42,438 bases of DNA, taken from assembly GCA_022822305.1 (NCBI GenBank), contig JAJEBY010000009.1, positions 1-42,438 on the forward strand, in the 5' to 3' direction. Within the stretch, counting starts at the first letter, position 1; every line of letters starts with the position of its first letter. Of the stretch, positions 31,237 through 41,087 are shown in pieces. The position numbers and the translations under genes are program-made. A model generated the notes under the pieces. That model did not search any database. It saw nothing but the letters and a program-made list of their open reading frames with translations, and was not told the DNA's origin. Source of the DNA: Anaerolineae bacterium. Its GTDB lineage: Bacteria; Chloroflexota; Anaerolineae; Aggregatilineales; Phototrophicaceae.

Positions 31237-33792
31237 TCACTCGCTGCGCAGCGCCTCCGCCGGTCGCAGCCGCGCCAATCGCAGCGCCGGATAGACGCCG
31301 GCCAGCAGCGCCGCTGCCAACGCCACCAGGAATGCTTCGGCGAAATCCCCCGGCAGGAGGCGGAAACCCATCGTCCAGCCGAAGGAGCGGACATTGACCA
31401 CTTGCGTCAAGACCAGCGACAGCACCGTGCCGATGGGCAGCGCCATCAATCCCGCCGTCAAGCCCATCAATCCGGTTTGAATTAATGTGAATCGCGTCAG
31501 TTGACGTCGGGTCATGCCGGTCGCGCGCATGGCGCCGTATTCGCGCGTGCGCTCCAGCTGCAGCGCCATCAATGACGAAAGTATACCGATGAAGGCTACC
31601 AGCGTCGTCAACAGACGCAGGGCGATGGTGATGGCAAAGGTGCGATCGAAGACATCCAGCGCGCCGTCGCGCAGCCCCGCGTAATCCTGCGCCAGCAGAT
31701 CATAATCCGCCAAGGCGGCGCGCAAATCGGCGATCACGGCCGCGGTATCGGCATCGTCCGCGGTCATGATGCCCAGCGAGCTGATGAAGGGATCGTCGTA
31801 GTACTGGTCGTAGATCGCGCGTGAAATGTAGACCGTGCCTTGATCGGTGCTGTAATCATAATAGACGCCGAAGACCTCGAAGCGGCGTTCGCCGCGGTCG
31901 GTGACCAGCGTGATGGCGTCATTCTCCTCGTCGATGCCGCGCCGATAGGCGAAGGACTCGCTGACCATGACTTGGCCGGCATCCAGCGCCGCTTGGTGAT
32001 CCGCGGCCGAGACGGTCGACCACTTGAAACGCCGATTGACGCCGGCGATATCGAATTCGCTGGCCAGCAGATTGACCGGCGGCAGATTCGGATAATTGGG
32101 CGCAGTGACAGTCACCGTGCGGCCGGCTGAGACCGCCGCGACGCCGTCGACAGCGCGCGCAATTTCGGCGACGCCGCGATCGACATCGACGCTGGCAAAG
32201 TTGCTGCTGAAGAGCGGCGGCGATACATAGATCTGCGCGCCCAAACTATTTTCCAGCCAGTCGGCGACCGTGCCGCGGAAACTGCCGATCATGGTGCTGA
32301 CGCCGACGATCACGCTCACAGCGATGGTCAATGCCGCCACCGCCACTGAGGTTCGGCTGAGCGAGCGCGTGACCGCGCGGCAAGCCATGCGCCCCAGGAC
32401 GCCAAAGCCGGCGCCGGCCAGCGGCAGAAACAGGCGCATCAGCAGCAGCAAGGCGGCCGGTGTGAAAAGTGCGCCGCCGACCAGAAAACTCATCAGCGCC
32501 GCAAAGCTGAAGATCAGACTTTCGTCCGGCATGCCCAAGAGCAGAAAACCGAGCAGGTTCAACAGCAGCGCGATAAGTGTGATATAGGGCAGAAGACGGC
32601 GCGTATTTTCTTCTTCGTTCGAGCGCTTCATCACCCCGGCCGGCGGCGTGCGCGTGGCATCCCAGGAGGGCAGAAGCGCCGCCAGCGCGCTGGCCAGGAT
32701 GCCGATGACAGCAGCTTTGACCAGCGTGGCCGCCTCGATGCTGATGCCGCGCACATTGATGGCAAAATAGAGATCGCTGATGGTCTGCGAGACCAGCGTC
32801 ACCGCGCCGCGACCGAAGATGACACCCAGCGCCAATCCTAAAATTGTGCCGATGACGCCCAGCATCAGCGCCTCGCCCAGAATGAAAGCGAAGATCTGTG
32901 CCTTGGTCGCGCCCAGCGAGCGCATGATGCCGATAACGCTGCGCCGCTGCACCACGCTGAACGCCACCGTGTTGTAGATCAGGAACAATCCCACCACCAG
33001 CGCCAGCAAACTCATCGCCTGCAGATTGATCTCGAAGGCCGCGATCATCTGATCGAGCGCGTTTTCAGCTTTGACATCGACCAAGCTCACACCGGCCGGC
33101 AACGCGGACTTCAAGCCGTCCACTTCGTCCTCGTCCAGAATGAGGTCGATCCGGCTCAGCCGCCCCGCCATATCGACGAATTCTTGCGCTGTGGCAATAT
33201 CGCTGATGATCAGATCATCCAGGGCTTGTCGGCTGCTGCGGTCATCCGCGCGCAAGACGCCCGCGATCCGCGCCTCATGAAATTGGCCGCCGGCGCTGAT
33301 ATCGACCGCCGCGTCGGCCGCCAAGCCCAGCCGTTCGGCCAGCGTCTCGCTGATGATGATAGCGCCCGGTTCGGCGATGAAGCGGTTGAGCGCGGTGTAA
33401 TCCATCTCGCCGCTATCCGCCCCCAGATAGGGACGGAAGGGCGGTTCCGCCAGCGGATCGACGCCCAACAGGCGCAAAGCTTGATCGCTGCCGTCGATGC
33501 GCGCGAATTCGCTGACTACCGGCGCGCTGTCTTTAATGCCCAGTTCCAGACGGATGCGCGTGTAGAGCGCGGAGGGGAAGCCGTTGGGACCGCCGACGAT
33601 TTGATGCGTGGCGCGTCCCACCACGCTTTCGCTGCTGAGGGTGAAAGCGCGGCTGGCGGAGGCGTTGGCGATATCGATGGCGACCACCACGCCCACACCC
33701 AGCGCCACGCCCAGCACGAAGAGCAGACTCTGGAAGAGGCGCCGGCTGATATAACGCCAGCCCAGCCGCAGCAGGATGGGTTGGAGCATCAC
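31237..33792 (-). CDS. FtsX/MacB-type ABC transporter permease, two FtsX domains
   Basis: The product is 851 residues. The order is an N-terminal membrane helix, a periplasmic-type loop (~50-240), three helices of the first FtsX domain with [17 protein letters not shown] and [21 protein letters not shown], a central helix pair near residue 420, a second large loop, and a terminal FtsX domain ([29 protein letters not shown]). This is the ten-helix arrangement of lipoprotein-export or peptide-export permeases. No ATPase gene is adjacent. The start is a GTG at 33792 (AGGA with 7 nt spacing) or the next-codon ATG. Confidence 0.88.
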   Translation of the reverse strand: MMLQPILLRLGWRYISRRLFQSLLFVLGVALGVGVVVAIDIANASASRAFTLSSESVVGRATHQIVGGPNGFPSALYTRIRLELGIKDSAPVVSEFARIDGSDQALRLLGVDPLAEPPFRPYLGADSGEMDYTALNRFIAEPGAIIISETLAERLGLAADAAVDISAGGQFHEARIAGVLRADDRSSRQALDDLIISDIATAQEFVDMAGRLSRIDLILDEDEVDGLKSALPAGVSLVDVKAENALDQMIAAFEINLQAMSLLALVVGLFLIYNTVAFSVVQRRSVIGIMRSLGATKAQIFAFILGEALMLGVIGTILGLALGVIFGRGAVTLVSQTISDLYFAINVRGISIEAATLVKAAVIGILASALAALLPSWDATRTPPAGVMKRSNEEENTRRLLPYITLIALLLNLLGFLLLGMPDESLIFSFAALMSFLVGGALFTPAALLLLMRLFLPLAGAGFGVLGRMACRAVTRSLSRTSVAVAALTIAVSVIVGVSTMIGSFRGTVADWLENSLGAQIYVSPPLFSSNFASVDVDRGVAEIARAVDGVAAVSAGRTVTVTAPNYPNLPPVNLLASEFDIAGVNRRFKWSTVSAADHQAALDAGQVMVSESFAYRRGIDEENDAITLVTDRGERRFEVFGVYYDYSTDQGTVYISRAIYDQYYDDPFISSLGIMTADDADTAAVIADLRAALADYDLLAQDYAGLRDGALDVFDRTFAITIALRLLTTLVAFIGILSSLMALQLERTREYGAMRATGMTRRQLTRFTLIQTGLMGLTAGLMALPIGTVLSLVLTQVVNVRSFGWTMGFRLLPGDFAEAFLVALAAALLAGVYPALRLARLRPAEALRSE

Positions 33793-34324
33793 GTTTGCGT
33801 CCTAATGCCGATCATGATTTCGTCCGCTTCACCCTGGTGACACAGCATTGATCCCAATAAAGTAATGCAAGAATATAGGGACGCTACCGTCTCAAAACTG
33901 CCATTTGTCGCCTTTCTCAACGGGGATGATGAGTGTATCCCAGTCCAAAGCTGCGTCATTTCTGCTGATTTCCACCCTCTATGCCGGTTGTAAGGCGTGT
34001 CCGGTACTAGACGCCTGACGCGATTTCTTTTACCCCACCCCCCGGCCCCCTTCACCATCTCTATGGTGAAGCATCCGAAGCATTGGAGAGGGGGAGCGCG
34101 CTGAAAGTAGATGGCTTTTGTGCTCATTCTTGTACTTTTTTGCGCGTTTACTCACAATTTCATCATCGAGTCACCCTTCCCCAATGCATCGGGATGCTTC
34201 CCCCGTGAGGCGGGGGACCGAGGGGGCACTGGCCGGGGATGGGGTAGAAAAACATATCCGCTCCTCAGCTCATTTTGGGGGAGGGGGCACAGAGAAACAG
34301 CTTGCCCAGCGCGCGCCAGCGCCA
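33793..34324. repeat. Gene-free stretch with two palindromic repeat units
   Basis: No gene is seen here. A left arm (GTAAGGCGTGTCC ... TTTTACCCCACCCCCC) begins near 33989 and runs into a hairpin ending at 34102. A second, independent C-rich/G-rich unit occupies 34172-34252 (CCCTTCCCCAATGCATCGGG, CCCCCGTGAGGCGGGGG, GGGGATGGGGTAGAAAA). It is the intact version of the sequence interrupted by the IS3 element at 85/86. Confidence 0.7.
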
Positions 34325-35179
34325 TCAGATCTCAAACTGTTCCGCGAAACGCCGCAGCCGCTCCAGATAATCATCCAGCCGCTCGCCATGCGGATAGACC
34401 GCCAACTCAGTCGCGCCCAAGGCCTGCCAGTCACGCACGTATGCATCCCACTCGGCTTCCGGAGTGCGCTCGGTGACCAGGCGAATATGCAAGCCGACGC
34501 GATCGGCGCTGCCGCAGTCTTCGGCATAAGACCAGAATTTCTCGATTGTGGGCCGCGCGGCCGCCGCCGGACCGCCATGCGCCACCCAGCCATCGCTGAG
34601 GCGCGCCGCCCGCTCCAAGACGACATCAGCCGTGCCGCCGATCCAGATCGGGATTGGCGCGCTGGGCAGCGGATTGATGCCGGCATCGTCGATGCGGTCG
34701 AATTGACCGGTGAAATCCACCAGCTCGCGCGTCCACAATTGTCGCAGCAGCGCGATCTGTTCTTCGCAGCGCGCGCCGCGAGTGCTGAAATCGTAGCCGA
34801 GCGAGTTGTATTCCACCGCGTTCCAGCCGACGCCGATGCCCATGCGGAAGCGACCGCCGGAGAGGATATCGACCTGTGCCGCCTGCTTGGCCACCAGCGC
34901 CGTCTGCCGCTGCGGCAGGATCAAGACGCCGGTCATGAATCCGATGCGCTCGGTCAAGGCGGCCATCCAGCTGAAGAGCGTAAAAGGCTCGTGGAAGGTA
35001 TCCGTGTAGGTATAGGGGCGGCCGCTGTCCCAACCCTCGCGATCGGGATTGGCGCCCAGCACGTGATCGTAAACCAGGATGTGATGATAACCCATGCCTT
35101 CCGCCGCCTGCGCGAAGTCGCGCATTTCAACCGGATCGGCGCCGAACTGCGTTTGCGGGTATACCACGCCGAATTTCAT
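34325..35179 (-). CDS. LLM-class F420-dependent oxidoreductase
   Basis: The product is 284 residues. This luciferase-like TIM barrel has MKFGVVYPQTQFGADP, YHHILVYDHVLG, TGVLILPQRQTALVAKQAAQVDILSGGRFRMGIGVGWNAVEY and PIPIWIGG. The pattern is that of the F420-dependent subfamily, and some members use FMN instead. The substrate is unknown. GGGAGGTGG precedes the ATG. It is divergent from the GT2 gene. Confidence 0.9.
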   Translation of the reverse strand: MKFGVVYPQTQFGADPVEMRDFAQAAEGMGYHHILVYDHVLGANPDREGWDSGRPYTYTDTFHEPFTLFSWMAALTERIGFMTGVLILPQRQTALVAKQAAQVDILSGGRFRMGIGVGWNAVEYNSLGYDFSTRGARCEEQIALLRQLWTRELVDFTGQFDRIDDAGINPLPSAPIPIWIGGTADVVLERAARLSDGWVAHGGPAAAARPTIEKFWSYAEDCGSADRVGLHIRLVTERTPEAEWDAYVRDWQALGATELAVYPHGERLDDYLERLRRFAEQFEI

Positions 35180-35309
35180 ATTCCACCTCCCGTGGACCTG
35201 TTGGCGATTGCGCGCTCATGCTAGCGGAGATGCCGGCGTAATTCCAGATGCCTAGCGTCGCGTGAGTCCAGCACGCGGTCACTAGCACCTGATCAGGCGA
35301 AAATCGTAG

Positions 35310-35330
35310 GAGCGACTCCGTGATTCGCCC
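35310..35330. repeat. Decayed 21-nt hairpin repeat
   Basis: It reads GAGCGACTC / GATTCGCCC with two substitutions against the usual arms, and the left flank GCGAAAATCGTAG is shared with 25938. It lies in the 254-bp divergent spacer. Confidence 0.55.
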
Positions 35331-35433
35331 GCCAGAGCAAAATAGATATAGGTCCGAATTCGCGTATGGACTTGCAACTGCCAAGGATTCTGCTAATTTT
35401 GCCTGACTGGTTACGCGCCCGGACAAAGCGCCT

Positions 35434-36249
35434 GTGCCCGATTTATCAGTGGTGATCGTCAGCTACAACACGCGCGAACTCTTGCGGGCTTGCCTGCAAT
35501 CACTGCGCGAAAGCGTCGGGCTCGAGCTCGAGGTTATCGTGGTCGACAACGCCTCTTCCGATGGCAGCGGCCAGATGACGCGCGCCGATTTTCCCGAAGT
35601 TATCCTGCTGCAGCAAGAACAAAATGCCTGGTATTGCGCCGGCAACAACATCGGCATCAAGCGCGCCAGCGCCGATCACGTTTTGCTGCTCAATCCCGAT
35701 ACCGAGGTGGCGCCGGATGCGCTGGCGCTGATGCTGGCTTTCCTAGTGGACAATCCGCGTTTTGCCGCCGTCACCGCCCAGTTGCGTTATCCCGATGGCG
35801 AAATCCAACGCACGACATCGGAGATCCCCAGCTGGCAAGGCCTGCTGCTCGATTACAGTCTGCTGGGTTACCTGTTGCCGGGGCGGCGCAGACGCCTGCA
35901 TGACGCGCTGGTTTACGCCGACTGGGATCGCGAGAGCGATCGTGAGGTGCAAGCCGTGCCGGGCTCTTGTACGCTGATGCGGCGGACGGAAATCTGGCTT
36001 GATGATGAGCTGCTGCTCTATTTTCCCGAAGATTTGCTGGCGCTGCGCCACGGTGGGCGCGCCTATTTTCTGGCCGGCGCCAAGATCAAGCATCACGAAA
36101 AATCATCCACGCGCAGCTGGTTCGCCACGCGCGTCTTCTTCCGCGACTTGCTGGTCTGCTGCCGCAAGCGCTTCGGGCTGCGGCGCATGCTGCTGCTGTG
36201 GCTGCTCAGCCGGCCGGTTTATTGGTTGATGTGGCTGAAGAATCGGTAG
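35434..36249 (+). CDS. GT2-family glycosyltransferase (rhamnosyltransferase-like)
   Basis: The product is 271 residues read from a GTG at 35434. The GT-A fold is clear: LSVVIVSYNTRELLRACLQSL, VIVVDNASSDGS, AGNNIGIK, LLLNPDTEVAP (DxD-like), CTLMRRTEIW, and LYFPEDLLALRHGGRAYFLAGAKIKHHEKSSTRS. Such enzymes add sugars to lipid-linked or surface glycans. The C-terminal ~20 residues are hydrophobic/basic and may contact the membrane. No strong ribosome binding site is seen. Confidence 0.88.
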   Translation: MPDLSVVIVSYNTRELLRACLQSLRESVGLELEVIVVDNASSDGSGQMTRADFPEVILLQQEQNAWYCAGNNIGIKRASADHVLLLNPDTEVAPDALALMLAFLVDNPRFAAVTAQLRYPDGEIQRTTSEIPSWQGLLLDYSLLGYLLPGRRRRLHDALVYADWDRESDREVQAVPGSCTLMRRTEIWLDDELLLYFPEDLLALRHGGRAYFLAGAKIKHHEKSSTRSWFATRVFFRDLLVCCRKRFGLRRMLLLWLLSRPVYWLMWLKNR

Positions 36250-36370
36250 GGGCAACCGCCCACAAAGGCAAGCGCGCTAGGTGTAGCATCGGTGTCTTTG
36301 AGCGTACTGCGGCAGGATCTTCTCTATCGCTCGTCTATTCATTCCGACGATCGCAGATCTGTTCAAAACG

Positions 36371-36793
36371 TCAATCTACGCTTATGCCGTGATTCTCCAG
36401 TGCGGTTTCAATTGAACCGAGTTTGACAAAAAGCCGCTCTCTGTCAGCTTCAGCTAACGCCATCTGACCGTCGAGTTTCTCCCATGCCTTGCCATTTGCT
36501 TCGTTAGCGAGACGTTGCTCGTCTCGGAACGAATTGAATTGCGCAGTTAGGGATTCAAGGCGAACGCTATTTGCATCAACTCGATTCTCTAGCTTGTCAA
36601 AGCGATTCTCTAGCGTGTCAAAGCGATTCTCTAGCGTGTCAAAGCGGTTCTCCAACGTGTCAAAGCGGTTCTCCATCTTGTCGAAACGCAAATGCAATGA
36701 CCTGAGCACTTCAGCCAACTCGTCGCGCGTAACAACGAATTCCAGCTTTTGCTCTATATTCGCTACGCGCTCTTCCAAGTCTTGTCCGTTCAC
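36371..36793 (-). CDS. Coiled-coil protein with a perfect heptad repeat
   Basis: The product is 140 residues read from a GTG at 36793 with GAGGGA 6 nt upstream. Residues ~36-70 are tandem copies of ENRFDTL, an ideal seven-residue coiled coil, flanked by further helices. There is no membrane segment or signal. Such proteins are often expanded from a 21-bp DNA repeat and are variable in length. The function is unknown; the N-terminal ERVANIEQKLEFVVTRDEL recalls the helix of the small protein at 903-1112. Confidence 0.75.
   Translation of the reverse strand: MNGQDLEERVANIEQKLEFVVTRDELAEVLRSLHLRFDKMENRFDTLENRFDTLENRFDTLENRFDKLENRVDANSVRLESLTAQFNSFRDEQRLANEANGKAWEKLDGQMALAEADRERLFVKLGSIETALENHGISVD
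36581..36685 (-). repeat. Five tandem 21-bp repeats encoding the heptads
   Basis: The units start at 36581, 36602, 36623, 36644 and 36665. Units 2 and 3 are identical, and the outer ones have a few changes, mostly at third codon positions, which suggests recent expansion from the centre. Confidence 0.9.
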
Positions 36794-36844
36794 GCTTATC
36801 CCTCGTCGTCTGCCAGTTCAAATGTTCAATTGCGCATCACGTAT

Positions 36845-36873
36845 AGTATAGACAATTGATTAGGAATTGCAAA
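36845..36873 (-). promoter_or_regulatory. Candidate promoter of the coiled-coil gene
   Basis: TTTGCA (36873-36868) and TATACT (36850-36845) are 17 bp apart, about 50 nt upstream of the GTG at 36793. Confidence 0.4.
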
Positions 36874-37037
36874 AGCCGCGATACCTTACAGAATCCAGCC
36901 CGGGTCCCACACAATGCACTTTTCAGACTTACCGTTACACTCGGTGTCCACTTGCATTTGTCAGAATGTCCGACTCAGAAACCACCAATAAGATAGGTAT
37001 TCTTTGAGCTATAGCGCTTGAAACTGCCACGGCTACG

Positions 37038-37967
37038 CTAAGTCCGAAACACCGCCAGCGGCATGTGAAAGCTCACCACCCAGTTGGGCGCATCGACGAT
37101 CTCGCTGATCTTCAGGTCGCCAGCCACGCTGCAGAGAATATAGGCCTGGCTGCGATTCATGCGATAATTGGCGCAGAGCCAATCGAGCATGTAGCGCAAC
37201 GCGTTCTTGGCGTTCTCCATCAGGTCGGGACCGTGCGCGGTAGTGATATGCCAGCCACGACTATCCAATTTGCTCATGGGGCTGGGACGCCGCACCTGGG
37301 CTTCGGCCACATTCAGGTCCTTGCGCAGCGTGAAGCGCAAGGTCGTGGTCATGGGCGATTCAATGCCGGTCACGCAGACCTCGCCCTGCCCTTGCGCGGC
37401 GTGACAATCGCCGGTGGCGAATAGCGCGCCCTCCACCAGCACCGGCAGCCAAATGGTCGAGCCGATGGTCATATCGCGCACATCGAGGTTGCCGCCATTG
37501 GCGCGCGGCGGCATGGTGCCGAAGCGGCCGGCTTCCCGCGGCGCCACGCCCACCACGCCCGGATGCGGCTCGAAGGGCACGCCGATGAAATCTACTTCGG
37601 TCGAGTAACACATATCGCCATCCAGCCGCCAATGATGCAGATAGCTGTAATCGAAATCTTCCGGCAGCAATCCCGAGCCGGCCCGATGCGCCGAGAAGCC
37701 CCAGCCCTTGTGTACCATATCGAGAATCTCAATCTCCAGCACATCGCCCGGTTGCGCGTCATTGATCCAGACCGAGCCGTTCAGCGCATGCACCTTGCTG
37801 CGGTCGATATTGTCGTATTCAGCGACGGTCCAGTCCGGCGTGATTTGCCCACAGGCTTCCAGACAATCGAAGACGACCGTATCGCCGCTGTCGATTGACA
37901 AGCGCGGCTCCACGGAATTGTCCCAGAAAGGCTGCGTGACACTATCATCGAGAAAATATTCGGCCAT
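37038..37967 (-). CDS. Acetamidase/formamidase family protein
   Basis: The product is 309 residues. Family features include DTVVFDCLEACGQ, the NGSVWINDAQPGDVLEIEILD block, GGNLDVRDMTIGSTIWLPVLVEGALFATGDCHAAQGQGEV with conserved Asp/His metal-binding residues, and a C-terminal AYILCSVAGDLKISEIVD. Members hydrolyse small amides to ammonia and acid; some act on other amides. AAGGAGA precedes the ATG. It is single-gene and divergent from the metallophosphoesterase cluster. Confidence 0.9.
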   Translation of the reverse strand: MAEYFLDDSVTQPFWDNSVEPRLSIDSGDTVVFDCLEACGQITPDWTVAEYDNIDRSKVHALNGSVWINDAQPGDVLEIEILDMVHKGWGFSAHRAGSGLLPEDFDYSYLHHWRLDGDMCYSTEVDFIGVPFEPHPGVVGVAPREAGRFGTMPPRANGGNLDVRDMTIGSTIWLPVLVEGALFATGDCHAAQGQGEVCVTGIESPMTTTLRFTLRKDLNVAEAQVRRPSPMSKLDSRGWHITTAHGPDLMENAKNALRYMLDWLCANYRMNRSQAYILCSVAGDLKISEIVDAPNWVVSFHMPLAVFRT

Positions 37968-38316
37968 AAGATTGTCTCCTTGCGTCTCAAGTCCGGTTCA
38001 TATTGAAGAAGCGCGTGGGAATAGTTTAACCACAGATAGCACAGAAATAGAAATAACGGAATAACGCGACAAATGAGGAGCACTGTAGTGGCGTCTGGCT
38101 GAGACGCCCGCTTGCGCCGAAAACTTATTTCGACCTTGCATTTGCCGAGGGCACAGCGACAAATGCGCCCGCGCGCCGTCATAAGCGGCGGATAGACAAT
38201 AGTCGATTTTCCTGCGGCATGCCTATGCTCACCAATTCCACTGCCAATACCGCGCCATATGATGATACAATTGTGCCCAGATCGAGCCGAATTATTCTCA
38301 CGCGAGTCAAGCGCCA
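37968..38316. repeat. Divergent spacer with a hairpin and a candidate promoter
   Basis: It holds a slightly decayed 21-nt-class hairpin at 38089-38109 (GGCGTCT / GAGACGCC core) and the fragment ACCACAGATAGCACAGAAAT, which resembles the edge of the 101-bp repeat family. An extended -10 box TGATACAAT lies at 38263-38271, about 45 nt before the metallophosphoesterase start. No gene is seen. Confidence 0.55.
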
Positions 38317-39048
38317 ATGCGAATACTGGTCATCTCCGACATTCATGCCAACTACACCGCGTTCGATACTGTGCTCGGGCATTGCCAAGGCGAGTGGGAA
38401 TTCGTCTGGTGCCTGGGCGATGTGGTCGGATACGGACCCGATCCCAACGAATGCGTCGATCGCCTCAAGACCTTGCCGCAGCTATGCCTGGCCGGCAACC
38501 ACGATTGGGCCGCGCTCGATCGGCTGGATGTGCGCACCTTCAATCCCGATGCGCGCCGAGCGGCCGAATGGACGCGGGAGACGCTCACCGAGGAAAACAC
38601 CCGTTTCCTGGAAGCGCTGCCGGTCACGTTCGTCATCGGCGATTATACGCTGGTGCACGCCAGCCCGCGCGAACCAATTTGGGAATATATCCTGGAGCCG
38701 ATGGTCGCCGCCTTGAACTTTCCCCATTTCGAGACGCCCTATTGTTTCGTCGGACACACGCATCAGCCGGTGATTTACAAGATGCAGGAGTCCGAAGGCA
38801 ACGCGGCATCGGAATCGCCCCATTACGACGAGCCGTATGCGCTCAATGGCGAACGGCAGATCATCAATCCGGGCAGCATCGGTCAGCCGCGCGACCAAAA
38901 CCCGGACGCCGCTTATGGCATCCTCGATATCAGCAACGGCGTCTTCGAGCATCGCCGCGTGCCCTACGACATCCGGTCAGTACAGCGGCGCATGTACGAT
39001 TACAATCTGCCGGAACGCCTGATCACTCGCCTCGAACATGGCTTGTAA
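38317..39048 (+). CDS. Calcineurin-like metallophosphoesterase (YfcE/MJ0936-type)
   Basis: The product is 243 residues. The complete metal-site motif set is present: ILVISDIHAN, GDVVGYGPDP, AGNHDWA, LVHASP and FVGHTHQP. The INPGSIGQPRD block is typical of the small phosphodiesterase group. Physiological substrates of these enzymes are usually unknown. The DtxR-like gene follows after 18 nt, so the two are probably cotranscribed. Confidence 0.9.
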   Translation: MRILVISDIHANYTAFDTVLGHCQGEWEFVWCLGDVVGYGPDPNECVDRLKTLPQLCLAGNHDWAALDRLDVRTFNPDARRAAEWTRETLTEENTRFLEALPVTFVIGDYTLVHASPREPIWEYILEPMVAALNFPHFETPYCFVGHTHQPVIYKMQESEGNAASESPHYDEPYALNGERQIINPGSIGQPRDQNPDAAYGILDISNGVFEHRRVPYDIRSVQRRMYDYNLPERLITRLEHGL

Positions 39049-39066
39049 GCGCGCAAGTTTCTCCTC

Positions 39067-39774
39067 ATGACCAGCAAAGATCGACCGTCCGTCGGCGCCG
39101 CCAAAGCACTCAGTGGCAAGATGCGCGCGTACATGGCGGAAATCTATCGCCTCATCGACCGCCAGCCCCTAGGCGTCGATTACGTCAGCACGTCTCAGCT
39201 GGCGGATCTGCTGCTGATCAGCCCGCCGGCGGTCAATCGCATGGTCAACAGGCTGGGCGATCAGGGTCTGCTGCATCACGAGCCTTATCAAGGCATCGCC
39301 ATCACCGACAGCGGCAATATCGAAGCTTTGAAGCAAATCCGCAAGCAGCGCATCGCCGAGGTCTTTCTGGTGCAGGTCATGGGCATCAACTGGCTGCATG
39401 CTCACGGGGAGGCAATGCAACTCAGCAAAGGCTTGAGCGAAGCTGTCATCGCGCGCATGTATGCCATGACCGACGAGCCGGAATGCTGTCCCCATGGCGA
39501 GCCGATCCCGGACGAGCATGGCGGCATACAATCACCGGAGGATCAACCCCTGTCGGCAATCAGCGCGGAGAATACAGTTTCCGTCACGCGTCTGATCACC
39601 CGCGAGATCGACCGGCTGCAATATCTGGAAGCCCTGGGGCTGGTGCCGAATCAGCGCGTTGAGGTCATCCACGTCGCGCCCTTCGAGGGACCCATGCAGC
39701 TCAAGCTGGGGCGCGAATACCGCATCATCGGCAACAATCTGGCCCAGATGATTCGCGTGCGGCAACTGGACTGA
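39067..39774 (+). CDS. DtxR/MntR-family metal-dependent regulator with FeoA-like C-domain
   Basis: The product is 235 residues. The winged helix is in the first ~85 residues (STSQLADLLLISPPAVNRMVNRLGDQGLL). A dimerisation and metal-binding domain follows (AEVFLVQVMGINWLHAHGEAMQLSKGLSEAVIARM, then ECCPHGEPIP), with a C-terminal FeoA/SH3-like domain (LGLVPNQRVEVIHVAPFEGPMQLKLG). Such proteins repress iron or manganese uptake genes when metal-loaded. No transporter gene is nearby, so its targets lie elsewhere. Confidence 0.88.
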   Translation: MTSKDRPSVGAAKALSGKMRAYMAEIYRLIDRQPLGVDYVSTSQLADLLLISPPAVNRMVNRLGDQGLLHHEPYQGIAITDSGNIEALKQIRKQRIAEVFLVQVMGINWLHAHGEAMQLSKGLSEAVIARMYAMTDEPECCPHGEPIPDEHGGIQSPEDQPLSAISAENTVSVTRLITREIDRLQYLEALGLVPNQRVEVIHVAPFEGPMQLKLGREYRIIGNNLAQMIRVRQLD

Positions 39775-39852
39775 ATGGTCTCTTGAGTCCTGCGCAATCC
39801 GCCGCCATAATTGCCTGCGTTATCCACTGAACCGCTCTTCATGGAAAACAGC

Positions 39853-40431
39853 ATGAGAATAGGTGTGCTGGCGCTGCAGGGCGCCTTCATTGAACATATC
39901 AAAATGCTGCGCCAGCTGGATGCCGACGCCGTCGAAGTGCGCCTGCCCGCGCAGCTTGACGACCTGGACGGCTTGATCATCCCCGGCGGCGAGAGCACCA
40001 CCATCGGCAAACTGGCGACCAGCTATGGCTTGCTCGAACCTTTGCGGCGATTCTGTGTAAACCGGCCGACCTGGGGCACCTGCGCCGGCATGATTTTCCT
40101 GGCCAAGGACATCGGCAACGATGAACAGCCCATCCTCGCCGCCATGGATATCCAGGTCAATCGCAACCACTTTGGCAGGCAGATCGACAGCTTTGAAATC
40201 GACCTCCGGATCCAGGGACTATCCGAAGATCCCTTCCACGCGGTTTTCATCCGCGCGCCTGTCGTGACCCAAGCCGAAGCGCCCGTGGAGATTCTGGCGC
40301 GCCTTGATGACGGCGCCATTGTGGCCGTCCGCCAAGCGCATCTGTTGGCCACTGCGTTTCACCCCGAATTAACATCCGATTTGCGGCTACATGCATACTT
40401 TTGCGCTATAGTGAATGAGAGTATGTCCTAA
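39853..40431 (+). CDS. pdxT: PdxT, glutaminase subunit of pyridoxal 5'-phosphate synthase
   Basis: The product is 192 residues from the ATG at 39853. The class I glutaminase landmarks are IGVLALQGAFIEHI, LIIPGGESTTIGKL, the nucleophile Cys in WGTCAGMIFLA and the His-Glu pair in ATAFHPEL. It releases ammonia from glutamine and feeds it to PdxS, which makes PLP from ribose-5-phosphate and glyceraldehyde-3-phosphate. PdxS, usually adjacent, is not in the window. Upstream in-frame ATGs (39811, 39841) have no ribosome binding site. Confidence 0.93.
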   Translation: MRIGVLALQGAFIEHIKMLRQLDADAVEVRLPAQLDDLDGLIIPGGESTTIGKLATSYGLLEPLRRFCVNRPTWGTCAGMIFLAKDIGNDEQPILAAMDIQVNRNHFGRQIDSFEIDLRIQGLSEDPFHAVFIRAPVVTQAEAPVEILARLDDGAIVAVRQAHLLATAFHPELTSDLRLHAYFCAIVNESMS

Positions 40432-40453
40432 CGCGCCTGAGGGAGGTATGACC

Positions 40454-41035
40454 ATGGATCGAGAGATCCATCGCGGGACGGATCCATCTGACAATCGAGA
40501 AGAAACCGAAGGCGCGGCCGCGTCCCTGATCGACATGATGATGCGCGATCTGCGGGTCGATCTGGATGACCTTGACGGACCCTCGGCCGAAGAACTGGCC
40601 GCGTTGGACGAGCTTGACGAACCCAGCGACGACGACCTGGCGGCGCTGGACAGCTTGGGTCCGCTTCAGCTGCCGCTTGATCTGGCGCCGGCCGCGCGGC
40701 TGCCGGCAGCTGCGCCCGCCATAGAGAGCGAGCCGGAAATCGTATCGTTGGACAGGCTTGATGATGTCGACGATGTCGAAGACGTTGATACGCTTGATGA
40801 GGAGCTGACGGAAGACGACGACTTCATCGATGAGCTGCTGGAGGATTATGTCGATATCGAACTGGACGATGACGATCTCGAAGACGAAGGCTATGACCTG
40901 GACGACGAGGATATCGACAACTACAACGATTTGTATGGCGAGGATGACAGCATCATCCCCTCCTTCCGCGAAGGCGAGGCGCTAGAAGAAGACGATGACG
41001 ACGGCGGCGTCGCCTTTTATGACGATCTGCGCTGA
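40454..41035 (+). CDS. Very acidic protein of unknown function
   Basis: The product is 193 residues from the ATG at 40454, where GGAGG lies 7 nt upstream (an ATG at 40448 is too close to it). More than a third of the residues are Asp or Glu, with runs such as DDVDDVEDVDTLDEELTEDDD and no clear fold or membrane segment. It is likely disordered. It starts 22 nt after pdxT and ends about 50 nt before the nucleotidyltransferase, so it is probably in the same operon. A role as a chaperone-like or metal/RNA-binding acidic protein is speculation. Confidence 0.7.
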   Translation: MDREIHRGTDPSDNREETEGAAASLIDMMMRDLRVDLDDLDGPSAEELAALDELDEPSDDDLAALDSLGPLQLPLDLAPAARLPAAAPAIESEPEIVSLDRLDDVDDVEDVDTLDEELTEDDDFIDELLEDYVDIELDDDDLEDEGYDLDDEDIDNYNDLYGEDDSIIPSFREGEALEEDDDDGGVAFYDDLR

Positions 41036-41087
41036 GCCGCTCGCCGGCGGTCCCTGACGCGCCCGAATCCCGGACACTTGCACGGTT

